Source: Fusobacterium perfoetens ATCC 29250
GTDB taxonomy: Bacteria; Fusobacteriota; Fusobacteriia; Fusobacteriales; Fusobacteriaceae
DNA: 64,000 nucleotides
Direction: 5' to 3'
NCBI RefSeq assembly: GCF_000622245.1
Contig: NZ_JHXW01000011.1
Span: 1 to 64,000 of the forward strand
Shown here: positions 1 through 9,186 of the stretch, one piece after another
Layout of the letters: every line of letters starts with the position of its first letter
Position numbering within the stretch: the first letter of the stretch is position 1
The notes under the pieces: generated by a model
What the model was told of the DNA's origin: nothing
Database searches by the model: none
What the model saw: only the letters and a program-made list of their open reading frames with translations
Program-made: the position numbers and the translations under genes

Positions 1-115
1 CTGACTTTAAGATAAGTACTCTATAGACAACTTCGAGACTAGGAGTTAGATAGGTTGGGAGTGTAAGTGAAGTAATTCATTAAGCGGACCAATACTAATA
101 AGTCGGAATCTTAAT
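1..115 (+). rRNA. rrl: 23S ribosomal RNA, 3' end (partial)
   Basis: The first ~115 bases carry the conserved 3' end of 23S rRNA, including the GTGTAAG segment and the terminal GGACCAATACTAATA block that pairs with the 5' end. The rest lies upstream of the window. The exact 3' end is estimated by comparison with known 23S ends. A 5S gene and a tRNA follow in the usual order of a bacterial rRNA operon. Confidence 0.9.
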
Positions 116-164
116 CAAGAGAAATTACTATGTAGTATTGAGTGTTTAAAAACTCAAAATATAA

Positions 165-280
165 GTTGGCAAGAAAAGCTACGAGGGTACACCTAGTAAC
201 ATACCGAACCTAGCAGTTAAGCTCGTAAACGCTGAAAGTACTTGGGGGGCAGCCCTCTGGGAGGATAGGAACTTGCCAAC
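165..280 (+). rRNA. rrf: 5S ribosomal RNA
   Basis: About 116 bases show the 5S pattern: the terminal arms GTTGGCAAG and CTTGCCAAC pair, and the conserved blocks CATACCGAAC, AGTTAAGC and GGGAGGATAGG are present. It lies about 50 bases after the 23S end and 10 bases before the tRNA. Ends are set by the paired terminal helix. Confidence 0.93.
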
Positions 281-290
281 ACTACCAAAT

Positions 291-366
291 GCTTCTTTAG
301 CTCAGTTGGTAGAGCCCACGACTGTTAATCGTGTTGTCGCTGGTTCGAGTCCAGCAAGAAGCGCCA
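291..366 (+). tRNA. tRNA-Asn (GTT)
   Basis: A full cloverleaf can be folded: acceptor arms GCTTCTT and AAGAAGC, D arm GCTC/GAGC, anticodon arm CACGA/TCGTG around the loop CTGTTAA (anticodon GTT, asparagine), T arm GCTGG/CCAGC with TTCGAGT, then discriminator G and an encoded CCA. It is the last gene of the rRNA operon and is followed by a terminator. Confidence 0.95.
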
Positions 367-376
367 TTTAAAGAAT

Positions 377-405
377 AACAACCTAGAAATAGGTTGTTTT
401 TTTAT
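377..405 (+). terminator. Rho-independent terminator of the rRNA operon
   Basis: A stem of ACAACCTA and TAGGTTGT closes a GAAA tetraloop and runs into seven T. It sits 11 bases after the tRNA-Asn and ends the 23S-5S-tRNA transcript. Confidence 0.9.
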
Positions 406-2265
406 TTTACAGGAACATATAATTTAATTATTTTTAATGAAGAATAATTAGAAACAAAAATGATACTTTTAAATAAAATAAAGATAATAAAGATATAAGA
501 AATAAAGCTATAAGTTAGTTATTTTAAGATTAAAAATAATATTTTAGAATTTAGAAGAAATAATTAAATTTTATATAAGAAAATAATATCTTTTTATATA
601 AAATATTATTGAGAAAAGATAAATAAAATATATAGATTATATTAGAATTTGAAGGGAAAGAAGTTAAAATAAATTTATTAAAATATTTTGCAGTTTTTAA
701 AGTTAAATTAAAAATAACTTTATATGAAAATTATAAGGAAATGATATTTATTATAAAAATATAAATATAACTAAAATTAAAGAAATAATAAAAATAAAAT
801 AAATTTAGAATATATTAGAAATATTTGAAAGACAATAAAGAAATATAAATTTATAGTATAAAAAATCTAATTAATAAAATTAAAAAATAATAAAAAAGAA
901 TTTTAATAAAAATAATTAGAAATATTAAAAAAGAATAGGTATATGTAAAGTATAAGAAAGATAATAAGAAAAGAAAAAATATGATTATTAAATTAAGAAA
1001 TTTATGAAAATAGTTAGAAATATTTTAATAATAAATTTGAAGAAAAAATTATAATAAATAATTCTTATAAAAAATATTTATTATTAATAAAAAAGGATTA
1101 CTAGAGGAAAAAAATTAGAAAATATTGAAAATTATGATGAAATAAAATCTAAAGATAATAATTAATAATAAAAAATGAAAAAATTTAAGAAATAGATAAT
1201 TTTTGAAAATATGATACTTAATAAATATTTGAAAAAAGTTAGGATATAAAAGAATAAAAACCAATAAATTAGATGTAATGGCTAGATATCAAATTAAGTA
1301 TAAAAATTTATTTTTGCTAAAATATATTAATAAAAAAGTGAAAAGAATGTATGAAAGAAAAATTTAGAACTAGATAAAAAAAGTTAATAAGAAGAAAATT
1401 ATAGAAAAAATAAGAAATTAAAATATAGAAATTGTAAAATAAATATCCAATTGAATTTATGATAGAAAAGTTGTATAAAATATAAAAAGAAAATAGAAAA
1501 AGAGTAAAAATATAATATCTTTAAAATTGAAGATTATAAAAAATTATGATAAAATACTGTATATGTTTGATGAAATTGTGAAAAACAAAGTTCTGTAGAT
1601 GTATTAAGAGATGTAAAATCAATAGAGGGTGTTATTTAAAATAATGAGGATTAATCAAAATAAATTAAGAAATAGGGTTTGTGGATTGATGTTTCTATAA
1701 AAACCGATTAAAAGAAATAATAAATTGTTGACAAAAAGGTTTTAAATAATGTCTTATATAACAGCAATAAAAATAGATAGAACAAATAAAAAGGTTTATT
1801 GAAGAAAATACATTATAATTAGAAAATTTTATATAGAAGTTTGAGGATTGAGAAAAACTAGATAAAAATTTAGTTGAGTATATATTAGAATCAAATAGAA
1901 AGTGTAAAATAAAAAATAATGAAAAAGACATTATGATATAGCCGAAGTAAAAAACTTTATGAATAATGGGATTTGAAGTTAAGAAAAGTTAGATAAAAAA
2001 TTAAGATATTTATATATTAAAGCCAAATAGAGAGTATAAAATAAAAGATAATAGAAAAGGTATCAAGATATAATTAAAGTATAAAAGTAAGGTTTTGAGG
2101 TTAAAAAAAGTTAGATAAAAAATTTAGGTATTTATATATTAGTGCCACATAGATAGTGTAAAATAAAAATAATAGAAAAAATATTTAGGTATGGTTAAAG
2201 TATAAAATTTTATAAGTAATAGAAATTGAAAATATGAAAAAATAATAAGAAATAGATATATATTA
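406..2265. other. 1.9 kb gene-free, A-rich decayed region
   Basis: No frame on either strand is open at gene length with a plausible start and ribosome binding site. The plus strand is strongly A-rich and G/C-poor, as coding strands are here, but all three frames are full of stops. Short coding-like stretches, such as YIL-P-R-YKIK within the repeats near 1900-2150, suggest eroded genes. I see no insertion-sequence ends, RNA gene or CRISPR. The ORFs found on the minus strand (1695-1931, 2139-2369) have no homology I recognise and look like chance. Confidence 0.5.
1840..2215 (+). repeat. Three degenerate tandem repeats of about 122-132 bp
   Basis: Three imperfect copies start at 1840, 1972 and 2094. 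Each holds TTGA(G/A)G near its start, then AGATAAAAA, then TATATATTA, then ATAGA-AGT followed by a (T/A)AAAATAAAA block. Translated in one frame all three give fragments like YIL-P-R-YKIK, but with stop codons, and a TAG is shared by all three at one position. This looks like the remains of a repeat-containing gene, or a non-coding tandem array. The function is unknown. Confidence 0.55.
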
Positions 2266-2282
2266 ATAAAGGAGATAAAAAA

Positions 2283-3209
2283 GTGAGTAGAGAAAATTTT
2301 GTATTTAATATAGTATTTTATATAATTCTTACAGCGTTTTTTATATATATTTTTGTGAAAGAGAAGCAATTATCTAATAAAATAAAGGGATATGTAGAGA
2401 AAGTATCCAATGGATTTTGTAATATTTGTGGGATAGAGAAAGAGTCTTCAAGAAAAAAAGTATTTACAGTATTTAATGGAATAGAATCAATAGCTACAGC
2501 TATTATATTAGTACTTATTATTCAAAGATTTTATATTGGAAATTTTATGGTACCAACAGGGTCTATGGAGCCAACAATAATGCCAAAAGATAGACTTTTT
2601 GGAAATATGATAAGCTATAAATTTAGAGCTCCTAAAAGAGAAGAAATTATTGTGTTTAAAGAGCCTATCCAAAATAAAGTACTTTATACAAAAAGAGTTA
2701 TGGGATTACCAGGTGAAACTGTACAGATAAAAAATAATCATTTATATGTTGATGGAAATATGATTGAGAGTAGAGAATATTCACCATTGGGAGAACTTGG
2801 AAATAATGTTTGGGTAATACCTAAAAAAGGTGATAAAGTAGAGATTATTCCTGGAATGAATTATAATGAGGCTTATATGGCTAGAAATATAAATGTTGCA
2901 AAATTACAGGAGATATTATTAGAAAATCCAGGAGAGGTAAAACAAGCTTTACCAATAATAAAGTTTTTAGTTAATGGAAAAGAAACAGGAATGATACTTG
3001 ATTTAATCCATAATAAAGATATATTAGATTCACTAATGAAAGGAGAAACTATAAAATTAACATTAGAAGATGATTATTATTTAGCTTTGGGGGATAATAC
3101 TAATGGTAGCTATGACTCAAGAATGTGGGGATTTGTAAAAGAGGATAGAATAAGAGGAAAAGCTTTTGTAAGATTTTGGCCTCTAAATAAAATCAAACTA
3201 TTAAAGTAA
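2283..3209 (+). CDS. lepB: Signal peptidase I
   Basis: This inner-membrane serine protease removes signal peptides from exported preproteins (family S26, Ser-Lys dyad). The 308-residue protein has hydrophobic segments at about 8-26 and 68-84. The catalytic Ser94 lies in PTGSMEPT, Lys137 in TKRVMGLPGE, and the GDN-x-GS-DSR-WG box at 270-283. The long segment between these boxes (about 160-260) is as in Gram-negative LepB. The start is GTG, 8 bases after GGAG. It heads a tight operon with rimI, a Gx-type membrane protein and glmM. Confidence 0.95.
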   Translation: MSRENFVFNIVFYIILTAFFIYIFVKEKQLSNKIKGYVEKVSNGFCNICGIEKESSRKKVFTVFNGIESIATAIILVLIIQRFYIGNFMVPTGSMEPTIMPKDRLFGNMISYKFRAPKREEIIVFKEPIQNKVLYTKRVMGLPGETVQIKNNHLYVDGNMIESREYSPLGELGNNVWVIPKKGDKVEIIPGMNYNEAYMARNINVAKLQEILLENPGEVKQALPIIKFLVNGKETGMILDLIHNKDILDSLMKGETIKLTLEDDYYLALGDNTNGSYDSRMWGFVKEDRIRGKAFVRFWPLNKIKLLK

Positions 3210-3220
3210 TGGAGATGTAG

Positions 3221-3643
3221 ATGTTGATATTAGATTATGAAAATAGCTGTGAAGATATAGCTAGATTAGAAAAAGAGATATTTAAGTTTAGCTCTTATTC
3301 TAAAAAAGAGATAGAGGAAATGCTAGAAAATAAAAGTATGTATAAATTTATCTCTGCTAAGGAAGATGGAAAAATTCTTGGTTATATAATAATTTTTGAC
3401 AATAGTGAATCATTAGAAATAATGAAGATAGGAGTAATCCCTGAAGCTAGAAAAAGAGGAATAGGGACACTATTAATAAAAGAAATGAAAAAAATGGAGA
3501 AGGATATTTTTTTAGAAGTTAGGGAAAATAATATGACAGCAATATCTTTCTATAAAGAAAATTTTTTTGTAGAAGTTGGTAAAAGAAAAAATTACTATAA
3601 AGATACAGGGGAAGCAGCAATTATAATGTGTTGGAATAGATAA
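3221..3643 (+). CDS. rimI: Ribosomal protein S18 alanine N-acetyltransferase-like GNAT protein
   Basis: This GNAT-family acetyltransferase of 140 residues probably N-acetylates a ribosomal protein from acetyl-CoA. The acetyl-CoA pyrophosphate loop is RKRGIG at 77-82, after the IGV-P beta strand. The C-terminal pattern EVRENN--AISFYKENFF--VG-R--YY is the RimI signature. The start ATG lies 6 bases after GGAG. It is 11 bases downstream of lepB and its stop overlaps the next start. In other bacteria rimI often sits beside tsaB/tsaD; here it sits in a cell-envelope operon. The family assignment is strong and the precise substrate is inferred. Confidence 0.85.
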   Translation: MLILDYENSCEDIARLEKEIFKFSSYSKKEIEEMLENKSMYKFISAKEDGKILGYIIIFDNSESLEIMKIGVIPEARKRGIGTLLIKEMKKMEKDIFLEVRENNMTAISFYKENFFVEVGKRKNYYKDTGEAAIIMCWNR

Positions 3644-4182
3644 TGGAGAAGTCTATGGAGAAAACAAAACAAGATATAAGAAGAGAAAAATATCTAATAT
3701 TATTAATTTTATTGTCTCTATATCTTTCATTGGCAGAAACACTTATCCCAAAGCCATTTCCTTGGTTAAAAATAGGATTGGCAAATATTGGGGGGATTAT
3801 AGCCTTAGAAAAATTTGATAAAAAAATGGCTATTGAAGTAGTTATTCTTAGAATAATAATTCAAGGATTGATGCTTGGAACATTGTTTACTCCAGGTTTT
3901 TTAATAAGTTTTATTTCTGGAGTTACTAGTTTAGGAATAATGATATTTTTATATAAATTTAGAAATAAACTATCTCTTGTTTCTATAAGTATGGCATCAG
4001 CTTTGGTACACAATATAATACAGTTAATTGTAGTATATTTTTTATTATTTAGAAATATAAATATCAATTCAAGATATATAATTTTATTTGTGATTTTCTT
4101 TTTAGCCTTAGGCTGTATATCTGGTAGTGTAACAGGGGTTATAGGAGAAAAATTATTGCTTAGAAGGAGTGAGAAAGAATGA
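3643..4182 (+). CDS. Gx transporter family / heptaprenyl diphosphate synthase component I-like membrane protein
   Basis: This 179-residue integral membrane protein has about five hydrophobic helices after a basic N-terminus (about 18-34, 45-56, 66-105, 113-138, 147-168). The motif ETLIP-PFPWLKIGLANI near residues 33-48 is typical of the family annotated as Gx transporter or Hpre_diP_synt_I. Members often sit with FMN-transferase, ApbE-like or polyprenyl synthase genes, but none is adjacent here. It is translationally coupled to both neighbours (TAATG before, ATGA after). Its real role is not established; a transporter is more likely than an enzyme subunit. Confidence 0.7.
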   Translation: MEKSMEKTKQDIRREKYLILLILLSLYLSLAETLIPKPFPWLKIGLANIGGIIALEKFDKKMAIEVVILRIIIQGLMLGTLFTPGFLISFISGVTSLGIMIFLYKFRNKLSLVSISMASALVHNIIQLIVVYFLLFRNININSRYIILFVIFFLALGCISGSVTGVIGEKLLLRRSEKE

Positions 4183-5540
4183 GAAAGTATTTTGGAACTG
4201 ATGGAATGAGAGGGGAAGCCAATAGAGAATTAACAGCTGACAAGGCTATGAGACTTGGTTATGCTTTAGGATATTACTTAAAAAAAGAAAACCCTGAAAA
4301 GAAAAAATTAAAAGTTATAATGGGGTCTGATACAAGAATATCAGGATATATGTTAAGGTCAGCTTTAACAGCTGGATTAAACTCAATGGGAATTAATATA
4401 GACTTTGTTGGAGTTATCCCAACTCCTGGAGTAGCTTATATCACTCAAATAAAAGAGGCTGAAGCTGGAATAATGATATCAGCTTCTCACAACCCAGCCA
4501 AAGATAATGGAATTAAAATTTTTGGAAAAGATGGTTGTAAATTACCAGATGTTGTAGAAGAAGAATTAGAAAGTTATATGGATAATTTAGAAGAAATTAT
4601 AAAAAATCCAATAGCTGGAGATGAATTAGGAAAATTTAAATATGCTCAAGATGATTATTTCCTATATAGAGACCATTTAAAATCAATAGTAAGTGGAGAT
4701 TTTTCTGGAATGAAAATTATATTAGATGCAGCTAATGGTTCAGCTTATAGGGCAGCTAAAGATGTATTTTTATCTTTAGGAGCTGAAATTGTAGTAATAA
4801 ATGACGCCCCTAATGGAAAAAATATTAATGTAAAATGTGGTTCTACTCACCCAGAAATTTTATCAAAAGTAGTAGTAGGTTATGAAGCTGATTTAGGTTT
4901 GGCTTATGATGGAGATGCTGATAGATTAATAGCTGTTGATAGAAATGGAAATATAGTAGACGGAGATAAAGTTATAGCTACTTTGGCTGTAGAGATGAAA
5001 AAGAAAAACTTATTAAATGATAATAGAGTTGTAACAACAGTTATGAGTAATATGGGGCTAGAAGCTTATCTAAATAAAAATGGAATAGTTTTAGTAAGAG
5101 CCAATGTAGGAGATAGATATGTTCTTGAAAAAATGAAGTTACAAGGATTAAATCTAGGTGGAGAACAATCAGGACATATTATAATGCTTGATTATGGAAC
5201 TACAGGAGATGGAATTCAAACTTCATTAAAACTTGTTGAAACTCTAAGAGATGCTGGAAAATCTTTAGATGAAATAGTAAAAGATATAAAAGATTGGCCT
5301 CAAACATTAATCAATGTAAGAGTTGGAGATAATAGTAAGAAAAATTCTTGGAATGAAAATAAGAAAATAAAAGATGTTATTAGTGAAAAAGAAGTTGAAA
5401 TGGGAGATAAAGGAAGAATCTTAGTAAGAACTTCTGGTACTGAACCTATTGTAAGAGTTATGGTAGAAGGTAAAGAAAAAGAAATGGTAGAAAGAATAGC
5501 TAGTGAAATAGCTGATGTAGTTAAAAATGAATTGGCATAG
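4179..5540 (+). CDS. glmM: Phosphoglucosamine mutase
   Basis: The enzyme converts glucosamine-6-phosphate to glucosamine-1-phosphate for UDP-GlcNAc, and so for peptidoglycan and lipopolysaccharide. The 453-residue protein has the full alpha-D-phosphohexomutase set: FGTDGMRG at 5-12, SASHNP at 101-106 with the phosphorylated Ser103, the Mg-binding loop DGDADR at 244-249, the sugar loop GGEQSGH at 327-333, and the C-terminal phosphate loop RTSGTEPIVRVM. The start overlaps the preceding stop as ATGA. It is the last gene of the lepB operon. About 220 bases with no recognised gene follow. Confidence 0.97.
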   Translation: MRKYFGTDGMRGEANRELTADKAMRLGYALGYYLKKENPEKKKLKVIMGSDTRISGYMLRSALTAGLNSMGINIDFVGVIPTPGVAYITQIKEAEAGIMISASHNPAKDNGIKIFGKDGCKLPDVVEEELESYMDNLEEIIKNPIAGDELGKFKYAQDDYFLYRDHLKSIVSGDFSGMKIILDAANGSAYRAAKDVFLSLGAEIVVINDAPNGKNINVKCGSTHPEILSKVVVGYEADLGLAYDGDADRLIAVDRNGNIVDGDKVIATLAVEMKKKNLLNDNRVVTTVMSNMGLEAYLNKNGIVLVRANVGDRYVLEKMKLQGLNLGGEQSGHIIMLDYGTTGDGIQTSLKLVETLRDAGKSLDEIVKDIKDWPQTLINVRVGDNSKKNSWNENKKIKDVISEKEVEMGDKGRILVRTSGTEPIVRVMVEGKEKEMVERIASEIADVVKNELA

Positions 5541-5762
5541 TAAAGATAAGATTTATCTAAAAATATAGGATAATATAAAAACTTTTGAATTACAAAAAAT
5601 ACAAGTTGAAAGCGTATTTTCTTTAAAATTTATATATTTTATTTATTTAAGAAAGTTTCTTGTATTGTTTACAAAATTACCTAATTTTATAAATTACAGA
5701 TATATTTAAATTGATTAAAAACTTAATAATAAAATAAATTATTATATATGTGGGAGAATTTT

Positions 5763-6764
5763 ATGAAAAAAATTTTATTAGGATTGTCATTAATATTTAT
5801 TTTAGGTTGTTCTGATAGAACAGATAAAAATGGATTCTATATAACTGGAGAAAATAAAGGTATTCATAAAGAGACTAAAACCAAATATGATAAAGAAGGA
5901 TATGATTGTTATGGTTTTAATAAAGATAAAATAAATAAATATACAGGAACTAATTACGATATTGATGGTTGGGATATCTCTGGATTTAATGAAAAAGGAA
6001 TTAATAAAACAACAGGTTTTAATTTTAATGAAAAAGGAAATACACAAGAAATATTTTCTTATCCTGTAGATATATTTACACATGAAATGGTTAAAAAACC
6101 ATATTTTTTAGATTCTTTTTCTGGTGGTGAAAAAGAGTATTTTAAAACAGATGATGATAAGTTTGAAGGAATAACTTATGTTGGAAAAAGTTATAGTTAT
6201 GATTTAATTAATGTAGCTATTACAACAAAACTTGCAAAAACTTCTATGGAATTAGCAGAAAAGAGAAAATTAGAATCTGATTATAAAGTAGCTTATGAAA
6301 ATATAAACAAAGCATTGGAAATAATTAAAAATAAATTCTATATAGATATTATTACAAATTATAGTCCGAGTAAGGAAGTTGAATCATATTTTATATTTAC
6401 TTTTTTTTCTCCTCAAAAGGAACATGATTTAAAATCAGTAGAACTCTTAGTAAATGGAAATATAATTAAAATTGATAATTATTTATTGTATTCTAATAAT
6501 ATTGAAATTAATTATACACTTCTTACAGAAAAATTACCAATGTATCTAAATCAAGTAAAGATACCTGTTACAGACAATCTTTTTAATTTATTTGCTAAAA
6601 TGGAAAAAGATAAAAAAATTGAAGTTAGAATCTTAACTGATATAGATAATAGATTTACTTGGATTAATAAAATAGAGAAAGATAAAGGATTACCTATTGG
6701 ATTAGGAAGACATTACAAATTAAAAAATTCTAAAGATGTAGCTAGAGAAATTGTAATATTTTAG
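5763..6764 (+). CDS. Lipoprotein with N-terminal G-Y/W-D / GFN repeats
   Basis: I do not recognise this 333-residue protein. Residues 1-17 form a lipoprotein signal with the lipobox ILGC, so it should be anchored in the envelope. Residues ~25-80 hold short imperfect repeats built on (K)YD-(K/I)-G(Y/W)D--GFN-KGINK-TG. The rest is charged and has no domain I can name; 155-195 could be helical. The ATG at 5763 is chosen over the in-frame ATG at 5748 because GGGAG lies just before it and it begins the signal peptide. It appears to be a single-gene unit. Confidence 0.7.
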   Translation: MKKILLGLSLIFILGCSDRTDKNGFYITGENKGIHKETKTKYDKEGYDCYGFNKDKINKYTGTNYDIDGWDISGFNEKGINKTTGFNFNEKGNTQEIFSYPVDIFTHEMVKKPYFLDSFSGGEKEYFKTDDDKFEGITYVGKSYSYDLINVAITTKLAKTSMELAEKRKLESDYKVAYENINKALEIIKNKFYIDIITNYSPSKEVESYFIFTFFSPQKEHDLKSVELLVNGNIIKIDNYLLYSNNIEINYTLLTEKLPMYLNQVKIPVTDNLFNLFAKMEKDKKIEVRILTDIDNRFTWINKIEKDKGLPIGLGRHYKLKNSKDVAREIVIF

Positions 6765-7020
6765 TTGTCTAAGATTTTGAAGAAGATACGAAAAAATTTC
6801 TGTAAATTCCAGATTAAATAAAAAAGTATTTGCTGAACAAACTTTTTAGAAAAAATAAAGCTATTAAATTTTTTTTATTGACATTTGAAACGACAAAAAA
6901 ATAAACATTAATATTAAGGAACTGGAGAAGAGTGGATGTGGACTTCAAATAATGTATAAAGAAAGATTTTCAGAATAAAGTAAAAAAGAAAATATAAAAA
7001 GAACACTTTTTTCAAAAAAG
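6765..7020. other. Intergenic region, no gene seen
   Basis: About 255 bases separate the lipoprotein from the convergent minus-strand operon. A TTGACA hexamer occurs near 6879 but no good -10 or downstream gene follows. The stretch near 6920-6960 is less AT-rich than its surroundings and could be a remnant. I cannot assign it. Confidence 0.3.
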
Positions 7021-7053
7021 AGAGCTGAGTAAAATATTTTACTCAGCTTTTTT
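7021..7053. terminator. Bidirectional terminator between convergent units
   Basis: A nearly perfect palindrome, AGCTGAGTAAAA/TTTTACTCAGCT, is followed on the plus strand by seven T. On the minus strand it is followed by CTCTCTTTTTT. It lies directly after the stop of the minus-strand ATPase gene. Confidence 0.85.
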
Positions 7054-7901
7054 TAATCTTTTTTCAATTCCTCAACCAATTTATCAAAACCAATTTTATT
7101 AAAAAATTCTTTCATTTCAGTAGAAGGAATTTTTTTCATATTTATACAATTAAAAATTTCTTTTTCAAAAGGGATTTTAACAGAGACTTTATAACCTTTT
7201 TCTTCTATAAAATTTTCTAATTTTTCTGAAATTTCATTAGATAAATCATATTTATTGATAATGAAATAAGGTTTTATTCTAAATTTTGCAATTAAATCTA
7301 ATAATCTTTCCATATCATGTAAGCCAGAAAGAGTAGGTTCTGTAACAAGAACAGCTTTTTTAATACCTGTAATAGAACTTATAACATTACAAGCTACTCC
7401 AGGAACTCCATCTAAGATAATATATTTTTTATTTTCTTCCTCAGCAATTTTTTTAGTAGCTTTTCTAACCTCAGCCACTAATTTTCCAGAATTTTCTTCT
7501 CCTGGAATAAGTGAAGCATGGACTAATTTTCCATAAGAGGTATCTGAAATAATAAGACTTCCAGCTTTATTATCTACCATTTCAATAGCTCCTGTAGGGC
7601 AAATATATTCACAAACTCCACAACCTTCACACTTAGTAAGATTATCAATAGCATTAAATTTACAATATTTAAAACAAAGTCCACAATTATTACAAACTTT
7701 CATATTTCTTTTTGCTTTTTTCATTCCAAAGAATTCTTTTATTTCAATATCTTTAGGTGAAAATAAAATTTTTAAGTTAGGAGCGTCTACATCACAATCT
7801 CCAATTACTACATCTTCAAAATATGGAATAAGAGAAGAAGTAACAGTAGTTTTTCCTGTACCACCTTTTCCAGATATAACAACTATTTCATTAAATTTCA
7901 T
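7053..7901 (-). CDS. MinD/Mrp-type P-loop ATPase with ferredoxin insert
   Basis: This 282-residue SIMIBI ATPase has a deviant Walker A GKGGTGKT at 11-18 and two [4Fe-4S] ferredoxin motifs inserted after the second beta strand (CNNCGLC-KYC and CEGCGVCEYICP, about 68-105). A DGVPG switch-like motif follows. Such proteins pair with a close paralogue and with NifX/NifB-like and DUF134 proteins, and are thought to handle iron-sulfur or metal cofactors. The start follows GAGGTGATAAATA. It overlaps the paralogue upstream by 11 bases, and is the last gene of a four-gene minus-strand operon. The physiological substrate is unknown. Confidence 0.85.
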   Translation of the reverse strand: MKFNEIVVISGKGGTGKTTVTSSLIPYFEDVVIGDCDVDAPNLKILFSPKDIEIKEFFGMKKAKRNMKVCNNCGLCFKYCKFNAIDNLTKCEGCGVCEYICPTGAIEMVDNKAGSLIISDTSYGKLVHASLIPGEENSGKLVAEVRKATKKIAEEENKKYIILDGVPGVACNVISSITGIKKAVLVTEPTLSGLHDMERLLDLIAKFRIKPYFIINKYDLSNEISEKLENFIEEKGYKVSVKIPFEKEIFNCINMKKIPSTEMKEFFNKIGFDKLVEELKKD

Positions 7902-8730
7902 TATTTATCACCTCTGGAATTTTCTTTAAAATATTTTCAAAGATTTCTCTATATTGAGGTAGGGTATCACAAATTATTTCACCTTTAGAATAAGTTTTTG
8001 CAATATCCTTATCAAAAGGAATTTCTCCCAATATTTCAAAAGAATTTTTATTGCAATAATTTTTTACTTCTGTATTACCATCAATAGATTTATTTATTAC
8101 AATTCCAAATGGAATTTTCATATCTTGTAAAAGTTCAATAACTAATTTCATATCACTTAAACCAAAAGGAGAAGGTTCTGTAACAATTATTGCAAAATCA
8201 CTTTCTTCTACGGAAGCCACAGTTGTACAAGAAGTACCTGGAGGACAATCAATAATAAAATCTTTTTCAGGTGTAGTTTTGTATAGTTCTTTTATTATCT
8301 TTACTCCAGACATCTCTCCAATATTTAATTTTCCATATTTTATTGGTGAATTGAAATAAGTTTCTCCTACAAATATTTCACCAATTTCTCTTTTGCAATA
8401 ATTTATTGCTCCAGCTCTACAGACAATTTTACAACCTCCACAGTCGTGGCAACTTTCTTCAAAAACTAAAACTTTTTTCTTACTAGGAATAATAGCATTA
8501 AATCTACAAAAATCTCCACAGTTACCACAAAGAATACATCTTTCCATATCTATTTCAGGATACATAGTATTTACAGGAAAATTTTTTATATTTTTTGGTT
8601 TTAAAAATATATGAGAATTTGGTTCTTCAATATCTGTATCAATTAAAAGAGATTTAGTAATAAAGGCAAGATTACTACTTACAGTAGTTTTTCCTGTACC
8701 ACCTTTTCCACTTAAAACAGCTAATTTCAA
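7891..8730 (-). CDS. MinD/Mrp-type P-loop ATPase with ferredoxin insert (paralogue)
   Basis: This 279-residue paralogue of the downstream gene has GKGGTGKT at 9-16 and two Cys clusters, CILCGNCGDFC and CHDCGGCKIVC, giving two [4Fe-4S] sites. The motif DCPPGTSC near 180-187 is typical of the family. The two proteins probably form a heterodimer that loads or uses Fe-S clusters with the NifX-like partners; this is inferred from conserved gene order. The start is TTG, 7 bases after GAGGTGG. It is 11 bases from the NifX-like gene upstream. Confidence 0.85.
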   Translation of the reverse strand: MKLAVLSGKGGTGKTTVSSNLAFITKSLLIDTDIEEPNSHIFLKPKNIKNFPVNTMYPEIDMERCILCGNCGDFCRFNAIIPSKKKVLVFEESCHDCGGCKIVCRAGAINYCKREIGEIFVGETYFNSPIKYGKLNIGEMSGVKIIKELYKTTPEKDFIIDCPPGTSCTTVASVEESDFAIIVTEPSPFGLSDMKLVIELLQDMKIPFGIVINKSIDGNTEVKNYCNKNSFEILGEIPFDKDIAKTYSKGEIICDTLPQYREIFENILKKIPEVINNEI

Positions 8731-8741
8731 GATACCACCTC

Positions 8742-9110
8742 TTAAGCTTTTCTAAGTCCCATTGGTTTTGGACTAAGGTCATATTTTTCTAAAAGATTTT
8801 TATTAAAAGCTTCTAAAACTTCATTAACTTTTTCATAGTTTCCAAGTTTATAAGTTGGTATTTCAAATTCATGTATAAGGGTAGCAGCCTTTGGTCCAAT
8901 TTCTCCAGCAATAATTATTTCAACTCCATATTTCATAAGAGTTTTTACAGCCTTAAGTCCAGCTCCTGTAACCTCATCTTTAGCTTCATTTTCAATTATT
9001 TCATAATCTTTTGTTTCATTATCTATTATTAAAAAATAAGATGCTCTTCCAAATCTTTCATCAACTAATGAATTAAAATCATTTTCTTTTAAAGCTATTG
9101 CTAATTTCAT
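8742..9110 (-). CDS. NifX/NafY-like dinitrogenase iron-molybdenum cofactor family protein
   Basis: This small 122-residue protein has the NifX/NafY fold: the N-terminal MKLAIA strand, then DERFGRA-YF-I, and a central GAGLKAVKTLMKYGVEIIIAGEIGPKA. In nitrogen fixers the fold binds FeMo cofactor. No nif genes are present here, so another iron cluster is more likely. I place the start at 9110 because GGAGGG lies immediately upstream; the in-frame ATG at 9122 overlaps that ribosome binding site. It lies in the operon with two Fe-S ATPases and the DUF134 fusion. Confidence 0.85.
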   Translation of the reverse strand: MKLAIALKENDFNSLVDERFGRASYFLIIDNETKDYEIIENEAKDEVTGAGLKAVKTLMKYGVEIIIAGEIGPKAATLIHEFEIPTYKLGNYEKVNEVLEAFNKNLLEKYDLSPKPMGLRKA

Positions 9111-9186
9111 AATTCCCTCCATAAAAATTAAGACTGTTACAAAGTATTGTTATAAAAATCTGTAACAGTCTATATTAAATTATATT

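Noticed and set aside
1695-2369. Minus-strand open frames of 78 and 76 residues in the decayed region
   Set aside because: They are strings of Phe, Tyr, Ile and Ser, the pattern made by reading A-rich DNA backwards, and have no convincing ribosome binding site. The second also overlaps the start of lepB.
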